Assembly (NCBI GenBank): GCA_946480585.1
Contig: CAMLKQ010000040.1
Span: forward strand, 1-11,956
Direction: 5' to 3'
Origin: an uncultured Kangiella sp.
GTDB taxonomy: Bacteria; Pseudomonadota; Gammaproteobacteria; Enterobacterales; DSM-103792
DNA length: 11,956 bases
Positions 7,747-11,956 of the stretch are shown here, one piece after another. The position numbers were made by a program, and so were the translations under genes. Every line of letters starts with the position of its first letter. Position 1 is the stretch's first letter. A model generated the notes under the pieces. The model saw only the letters and a program-made list of their open reading frames with translations, was not told the DNA's origin and did no database searches.

Positions 7747-9966
7747 ATGCAGCAAAAACAAAATCCGACCCGCCTGTCAGCCCTGACGCTGGCGATTCTG
7801 TCCTCGTTTTGTGCGGTGCCGGTGTTGGCCGAACAGGAGCAAAGCCAGGAGCAGCAAAATCAGCGTGACGCCAGCACCGAAGTGTTGGAGGTGACTGCGC
7901 GCCGCATCGGCGAGCGGATTCAGGACGTGCCGGTGGCGGTGACCGCGCTTTCTGAACAAAAGCTGGCCGACATGGGCGCGCAAACGATCGTCGATATCGA
8001 GCGCACCGTGCCGAACCTCACCGTCAACGCCAGTCGCGCCACCAACTCTACCATTACCGCGTACTTGCGCGGCATTGGCCAGAACGACCCGCTCTGGGGT
8101 TACGAGCCCGGTGTTGCGGTTTACATTGATGATGTCTACATGGCGCGTCCACAGGGCGGTGTGCTCGATATTCTCGATATCCAGCGCGTCGAAGTGTTGC
8201 GCGGCCCGCAGGGTACGCTGTATGGCAAGAACACCATCGGCGGTGCGATCAAATACATCACCCGCGAGTTGCCGGACTTCACCCGTGGCTATGTCGAGGC
8301 GGCCGTCGGTGCCTACAACCAGCGAGATATCAAGGCAGGCGTCTCGACACCGCTGGTGGATGACACGCTGTACCTCGGCGTGTCGGCGGCCCGGCTGACT
8401 CGCGACGGCTTCGGTGAAGTGCAGGGCGATTCACCGTACGCCGGTGACGACATGTCGGACAAAGACATCACGGCCGCGCGCGTCAATCTGACCTGGAAGC
8501 CGAGTGAAAACCTCAGCGTCAAGCTGGTGGCCGATGACATTCAGGACGATTCAAACTCCCGTGGTGGTCAGCGACTGGCGGTCAGTGGCCTCGGTGATTA
8601 CCAGCCTCTCGATGACCGCTATGACAGCCGGCAGAATCTCGACCCGGACAACAATGAAGTCAGTACCTCCGGTCAAGCGCTCACCATCAACTGGCAGCTC
8701 AGCGATGCCTGGCAATTCAAATCGGTAACCGCCGCGCGCAAAGGCGACACCGTCAGCGACATCGACTTCGATCAACTGAACCGGCCGAGCTTCGACGTGC
8801 TTGCCGTGTATGAGGACGAGCAGCAATCGCAAGAATTCCAGCTGACTTACGCCGGTGATGCGCTGAATGTCGTCTCCGGTCTGTATTTCTTTGATGGTGA
8901 AGCCTGTGGCGCGTTTTTGAACGTGTTGAGCTTGGCTGGTATCAGTCAGGAAACGTCAGGCTGCGTCGATACGAAAAGTCAGTCGATATATGCTCAGGCG
9001 AGCTATCAGTTCACCGATGCGTGGTCGTTCACGCTTGGCGGCCGAATGGATGAGGACAAGAAAGACGCTGATGTGCGTTTGCGCCGCTTCCTCGGCCTCG
9101 ATGACACCGGTCCGGTGCTGTTCGACGGCGGCTTCAGCGGTGACGAGACCTTCGACGAGTTCTCGCCGCGGGTTGGTGTGGAGTACAAGATCGACCGCGA
9201 CATGATGGTCTATGCCTCGTATGCCCACGGCTTCAAGAGCGGTGGCTTCAACATGCGCGGCAACATTCTCATCGACCCGAATGCCGGTGAGCCGTTTGAT
9301 CCGGAAACCGTCGACACACTGGAACTGGGTTTGAAGGGTTCCTGGTTCGACAATCGGCTGACCGGTTACTTTGCCGTGTTCGACCAGCAGTACAAGGACA
9401 AGCAGGTGACCGTCGGCGCTACCGTTGGTGTCACCCCGGTCCAGCGCGTCTTGAACGCTGCCGATGCCGATGCTCGCGGTTTCGAAATGGAGCTGAATGC
9501 CAAGCTGACTGACCAGCTTACGCTGAATCTCGTTTACGGCTACCTTGATGCTGAATACAACGAGTTCATCTACGCGATCACCTCGGATGGCGAACAGACT
9601 GACATTTCTGACACGGCACCGTTTATCAACGCACCGGAGCAGCAGTACACCGTCGGGCTCAGCTATGAACTGGAGCTGGGTATCGGTCAGCTGCTGCTGA
9701 TGGCCGATTACAGCTACCGCGACGACACCTATATCTTTGAAACGCCGACTGCTGTCGATCAGGAAGCCTATTCGCTCTACAACGCATCGGCCGTGCTGTA
9801 TGTCGACAACAGCAACTGGCGGATTGCGCTGCATGGCCGCAACCTTGGCGACGAGGAATACCGGACTGGCGGCTACAATTTCCCGGGCGCTGTTTTTGAC
9901 AACTCCATCACTGGCTTTTATGGTGATCCGAAGACTTGGACGCTGTCCGCGATGTACAGCTTCTGA
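7747..9966 (+). CDS. TonB-dependent outer-membrane receptor
   Basis: A 739-residue outer-membrane active transporter. A signal peptide ends at about residue 28 (VLA before EQEQ) and is followed by a Gln/Glu-rich spacer. A TonB-box-like EVLEVTA lies at 45-51. The plug domain (about 55-170) includes QDVPVAVTALS, GVAVYIDDVY and the conserved VLRGPQGTLYGKNTIGGAI. The remainder alternates amphipathic strands and acidic loops and ends in SAMYSF with the usual terminal Phe, so the barrel is complete. Two cysteines (C387, C406) frame an unusually hydrophobic predicted extracellular loop. GGAG lies 7 nt before the ATG. The substrate cannot be read from the protein. The family includes siderophore, vitamin and sugar importers, and no iron or cobalamin genes are nearby. 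The PHB depolymerase 118 nt downstream and the permease divergently upstream make 3-hydroxybutyrate oligomers a plausible cargo. Confidence 0.92.
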   Translation: MQQKQNPTRLSALTLAILSSFCAVPVLAEQEQSQEQQNQRDASTEVLEVTARRIGERIQDVPVAVTALSEQKLADMGAQTIVDIERTVPNLTVNASRATNSTITAYLRGIGQNDPLWGYEPGVAVYIDDVYMARPQGGVLDILDIQRVEVLRGPQGTLYGKNTIGGAIKYITRELPDFTRGYVEAAVGAYNQRDIKAGVSTPLVDDTLYLGVSAARLTRDGFGEVQGDSPYAGDDMSDKDITAARVNLTWKPSENLSVKLVADDIQDDSNSRGGQRLAVSGLGDYQPLDDRYDSRQNLDPDNNEVSTSGQALTINWQLSDAWQFKSVTAARKGDTVSDIDFDQLNRPSFDVLAVYEDEQQSQEFQLTYAGDALNVVSGLYFFDGEACGAFLNVLSLAGISQETSGCVDTKSQSIYAQASYQFTDAWSFTLGGRMDEDKKDADVRLRRFLGLDDTGPVLFDGGFSGDETFDEFSPRVGVEYKIDRDMMVYASYAHGFKSGGFNMRGNILIDPNAGEPFDPETVDTLELGLKGSWFDNRLTGYFAVFDQQYKDKQVTVGATVGVTPVQRVLNAADADARGFEMELNAKLTDQLTLNLVYGYLDAEYNEFIYAITSDGEQTDISDTAPFINAPEQQYTVGLSYELELGIGQLLLMADYSYRDDTYIFETPTAVDQEAYSLYNASAVLYVDNSNWRIALHGRNLGDEEYRTGGYNFPGAVFDNSITGFYGDPKTWTLSAMYSF

Positions 9967-10028
9967 TAGCTCTCTCCCGAGCGTGAAGCCTGTGGCTCCG
10001 TTGTATTGTCGGAGTCATAGCAGGGTTG

Positions 10029-10054
10029 GCCGCCGGCATGCCGGCGGCTTTTTT
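10029..10054 (+). terminator. Strong intrinsic terminator after the TonB receptor
   Basis: Stem GCCGCCGG / CCGGCGGC of 8 perfect G:C pairs closes a CATG loop (the whole 20-bp arm pair is a perfect palindrome), followed directly by six T. It begins 62 nt after the receptor stop and ends 30 nt before the depolymerase start, so it should largely uncouple the two genes on this strand. The 62 nt before it show nothing else recognisable. Confidence 0.9.
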
Positions 10055-10084
10055 CATTTATACCGAATCGAAGAGGATGGTTCG

Positions 10085-11074
10085 ATGCGTTTCCAGTTAT
10101 TCAGCGTTTCGGTTGCTGTGCTGATGATGACGGGCATGGCGAGTGCGGCTGAGTCGCTGCCGAAACTCAATCTCGCCAACGAGATCACGGTTTCCGGCAT
10201 ATCTTCCGGTGGCTATATGGCCACCCAGTTTCACCTTGCCCATGCCGAGCAGGTGCGCGGTGTCGGCATTGTCGCGGGCGGTCCGTATGACTGCGCCAAC
10301 AACAGTCTGTCGACGGCCTTGGCACGCTGCGTCGGCAAAGCCGATCTTTCGCTCAATGTCTCGACGCTGCTGAACAAAGCCAAGCAACGAGCCGCTAGCG
10401 GTGAGTTGGCACCGGCCGAGAGCTGGTCGCAGGCGCGGGTCTGGCTCTTTCACGGCAGCAAGGATGCAACGGTGGCGCGCGCGGTCGCCGATCAGCTGGC
10501 GGCGTTTTATCAGGCGATGGTGCCAGCGGAAAAATTGCGCTACGTCACCACGATCAATGCGGGCCACAGCATGCCAACCCGCAACAAGGGCAGCGATTGC
10601 GCGGTGTCCGAATCACCGTTCATCAGTGCTTGCCAGTATGACGCGGCCGGAGAGTTGCTGAATTTTCTGCTCGGGCCGCTGCAACCAGTGGCGAGTAAAA
10701 CTGCGGGTGCTGTCCTGGCTTTCGATCAAGGCCGTTACGCACTCGATGGCGACAATACGTTGGCGGATACCGGTTACCTGTATTTGCCGGCCGCGTGCGC
10801 AGCCGGTGAGCAATGCCGTTTGCATATTGCGTTTCACGGCTGTCAGCAGAATGCGGAAGCCATCGGCGAGCGCTTTGTTCGCGAAGCCGGCTACAACGAA
10901 TGGGCAGACAGCAACAAACTGGTCATTCTGTATCCGCAAACGAAAGCCAGCATGTTGCCGCTGAATCCGAAAGGCTGCTGGGACTGGTGGGGTTACACAG
11001 GGTCAGACTACGCCACGCGAAAAGGCAATCAGATTGCATCGGTGGCGGCGATGGTGCAGGCGCTTCGCAAGTAA
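10085..11074 (+). CDS. phaZ: Extracellular short-chain-length PHA (PHB) depolymerase, catalytic domain type 2
   Basis: Secreted esterase that cuts poly(3-hydroxybutyrate) to oligomers (EC 3.1.1.75). The 329-residue product has a signal peptide (residues 1 to about 21, ending MASAA). The lipase-box serine S40 is in GISSGG (38-43), with D127 in HGSKDATV and H161 in NAGHSMP. The spacing of this triad closely matches the single-domain fungal enzyme from Talaromyces/Penicillium funiculosum. The oxyanion motif FHGCQQN (250-256) follows the serine, which is the circularly permuted type-2 order; a Trp-rich CWDWWGY (298-304) is a likely polymer-contact region. Eight cysteines suggest disulfides in an exported protein. 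There is no linker or separate substrate-binding domain, unlike typical bacterial enzymes above 400 residues. The ATG at 10085 has AGAGG about 8 nt upstream. A longer open frame reaches back into the receptor gene but has no support. The end lies convergent to scoB. Confidence 0.92.
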   Translation: MRFQLFSVSVAVLMMTGMASAAESLPKLNLANEITVSGISSGGYMATQFHLAHAEQVRGVGIVAGGPYDCANNSLSTALARCVGKADLSLNVSTLLNKAKQRAASGELAPAESWSQARVWLFHGSKDATVARAVADQLAAFYQAMVPAEKLRYVTTINAGHSMPTRNKGSDCAVSESPFISACQYDAAGELLNFLLGPLQPVASKTAGAVLAFDQGRYALDGDNTLADTGYLYLPAACAAGEQCRLHIAFHGCQQNAEAIGERFVREAGYNEWADSNKLVILYPQTKASMLPLNPKGCWDWWGYTGSDYATRKGNQIASVAAMVQALRK

Positions 11075-11086
11075 GCGGGCGCTGAA

Positions 11087-11110
11087 ATGAGGCTATTCCG
11101 AGATGAGGCT
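11087..11110 (+). repeat. Short direct repeat ATGAGGCT
   Basis: ATGAGGCT occurs at 11087-11094 and 11103-11110, 16 bp apart, just after the depolymerase stop. It is followed by two copies of TGAGAC further along. The remainder of this 152-nt intergenic stretch holds only the terminator. The meaning is unknown and may be chance. Confidence 0.3.
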
Positions 11111-11169
11111 TTGCCAATTTGAGACGAAACCAAGGTGAGACAGCGCTTGCGCAATGGTTTTTCAGAAGC

Positions 11170-11199
11170 AAACAAAAGGGCCGGTCGGCCCTTTTGTTT
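11170..11199. terminator. Bidirectional intrinsic terminator between phaZ and scoB
   Basis: A 13-bp stem with GGGCC/GGCCC at its core closes a GGTC loop. The A-rich left flank and T-rich right flank (AACAAAA / TTTTGTTTT) provide a U-tract in either direction. It lies about 95 nt beyond the depolymerase stop and 28 nt beyond the scoB stop, and can serve both convergent genes. Confidence 0.85.
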
Positions 11200-11226
11200 T
11201 GCTGGTGCGGCGAGTATTGCGGAGAC

Positions 11227-11886
11227 TTAGTCGAAGGTCATTTCCGGCACGTGATCCGGGATCACCAGTTCACCTTCAGTCTTGGACTTGATTTCCTCAA
11301 CCGACACGCCCGGTGCGCGTTCAATCAGGTGGAATTTGCCGTCGCGGATTTCGATAACGGCCAAATCGGTCACCACTTTCTTGATGCACTTGACGCCAGT
11401 CAGCGGCAGCGAGCATTGCTTCAGCAGTTTCGAGGCGCCGGATTTGTCGGCGTGGGTCATGGTCACGACGATGTTCTGTGCGCCGGCGACCAGATCCATC
11501 GCGCCGCCCATGCCTTTGACCAGCTTGCCCGGCACCATCCACGAGGCGATGTTGCCGCTGACGTCGACTTCAAAGGCGCCGAGCACGGTCAGATCGACGT
11601 GGCCACCGCGGATCATCGCGAAGCTTTCAGCCGACGAGAAGAACGCCGCACCGGTGGCGGTGGTGACAGTTTGCTTGCCGGCATTGATGAGGTCGGCGTC
11701 GACTTCTTCGTCCGTCGGGAACGGGCCCATGCCGAGCAGGCCATTTTCCGACTGCAGCATCACCTGCATGCCTTTCGGCACATAGTTGGCGACCAGCGTC
11801 GGAATACCGATGCCGAGGTTGACGTAGTAACCATCGCGCAGCTCTTTGGCAACGCGCATGGCGATTTGATCACGATTCAGAGCCAT
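11227..11886 (-). CDS. scoB: Succinyl-CoA:3-ketoacid CoA-transferase, subunit B
   Basis: A 219-residue beta subunit of 3-oxoacid CoA-transferase (EC 2.8.3.5), which with ScoA moves CoA from succinyl-CoA to acetoacetate in the cytoplasm, giving acetoacetyl-CoA for thiolysis. The length is normal for the family. Diagnostic stretches are NLGIGIPTLVANYVP near the start, the catalytic glutamate E47 in QSENGLLGMGP, and GMGGAMDLVAGAQNIVV in the middle. The start is clear: GGAG lies 6 nt before the ATG and overlaps the end of scoA, whose stop is 10 nt away, so the two are translated in tandem. In this locus it would use acetoacetate made from 3-hydroxybutyrate by a dehydrogenase that is not in the window. 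Leucine or fatty-acid breakdown could also feed it. Confidence 0.96.
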   Translation of the reverse strand: MALNRDQIAMRVAKELRDGYYVNLGIGIPTLVANYVPKGMQVMLQSENGLLGMGPFPTDEEVDADLINAGKQTVTTATGAAFFSSAESFAMIRGGHVDLTVLGAFEVDVSGNIASWMVPGKLVKGMGGAMDLVAGAQNIVVTMTHADKSGASKLLKQCSLPLTGVKCIKKVVTDLAVIEIRDGKFHLIERAPGVSVEEIKSKTEGELVIPDHVPEMTFD

Positions 11887-11896
11887 GTCGTTCTCC

Positions 11897-11956
11897 TCAA
11901 GCCTTGCGTACGGTGCGCTGTTCGATGCGCTTCTCGAAATGGGTACCCTTGATCAC
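11897..11956 (-). CDS. scoA: Succinyl-CoA:3-ketoacid CoA-transferase, subunit A (C-terminal end only)
   Basis: Only the last 19 codons and the TGA stop are in the window; the rest lies past the right edge. The visible tail GTHFEKRIEQRTVRKA is the characteristic C-terminus of ScoA-type alpha subunits, which usually end in a KRIE-RTVR motif. Its position immediately before scoB is the usual A-B order. The TGA stop is part of the TGAGGAG that supplies the scoB ribosome binding site. Confidence 0.88.
   Translation of the reverse strand: MIKGTHFEKRIEQRTVRKA

Noticed and set aside
8956..9834. 292-codon open frame antisense to the TonB receptor
   Set aside because: Mirrors a conserved barrel region; no domain features and no ribosome binding site I could defend.
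9737..10084. N-terminal extension of the depolymerase back to 9737
   Set aside because: It would cross the receptor's 3' end and the terminator, and would bury the clear signal peptide starting at 10085.
11119..11952. 277-codon open frame on the plus strand over scoB and its terminator
   Set aside because: Runs through the intrinsic terminator and is antisense to an unmistakable ScoB; a shadow frame.
1..11956. CRISPR arrays, tRNA/rRNA genes, insertion sequences, phage or defence genes
   Set aside because: Looked for; no repeat-spacer pattern, no cloverleaf-like or rRNA-like stretch, no transposase or integrase frame, and no terminal inverted repeats were seen.

Overview
The window is about 12 kb of GC-rich (roughly 60% by eye) proteobacterial chromosome, most likely from a gammaproteobacterium. 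This is suggested by a TonB-dependent outer-membrane receptor, an SSS-domain hybrid histidine kinase of the CrbS/MxtR kind with a NarL/LuxR-type partner, and strong G/C preference at third codon positions. I cannot name the genus.

Layout: (1) 64-1899 (+) is a 3-hydroxybutyrate oligomer hydrolase whose true 5' end may lie off the left edge. (2) 1967-2614 (+) is a NarL/LuxR-family response regulator. (3) 2695-6183 (-) is a 1162-residue hybrid sensor kinase with an N-terminal sodium/solute-symporter domain, convergent with the regulator. (4) 6209-7513 (-) is a GntP-family permease, 25 nt upstream of the kinase and almost certainly in its operon. (5) A divergent spacer of about 230 nt carries a clean 8+8 bp inverted repeat and a candidate promoter. 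(6) 7747-9966 (+) is a TonB-dependent receptor, followed by a strong intrinsic terminator. (7) 10085-11074 (+) is a secreted type-2 short-chain-length PHA depolymerase. (8) A bidirectional terminator separates it from (9) scoB (-) and the last codons of scoA (-) at the right edge.

Taken together these genes form a nearly complete route from extracellular poly(3-hydroxybutyrate) to acetoacetyl-CoA. The depolymerase cuts polymer to oligomers, the TonB receptor may bring oligomers across the outer membrane, the oligomer hydrolase yields 3-hydroxybutyrate, the GntP permease imports it, and ScoAB activates acetoacetate with CoA from succinyl-CoA. The 3-hydroxybutyrate dehydrogenase and the thiolase are not in the window. 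The CrbS/CrbR (MxtR/ErdR)-like pair, known in Vibrio and Pseudomonas for control of acetate use, is embedded in the locus and is the obvious candidate regulator. The enzyme families and the kinase architecture are read from the sequence; the receptor's substrate and the regulatory link are inference.

The most notable proposal is that the locus behaves like a polysaccharide-utilisation locus, but for a bacterial polyester: a surface receptor, a depolymerase, an oligomer hydrolase, an inner-membrane permease and a sensor in one place.
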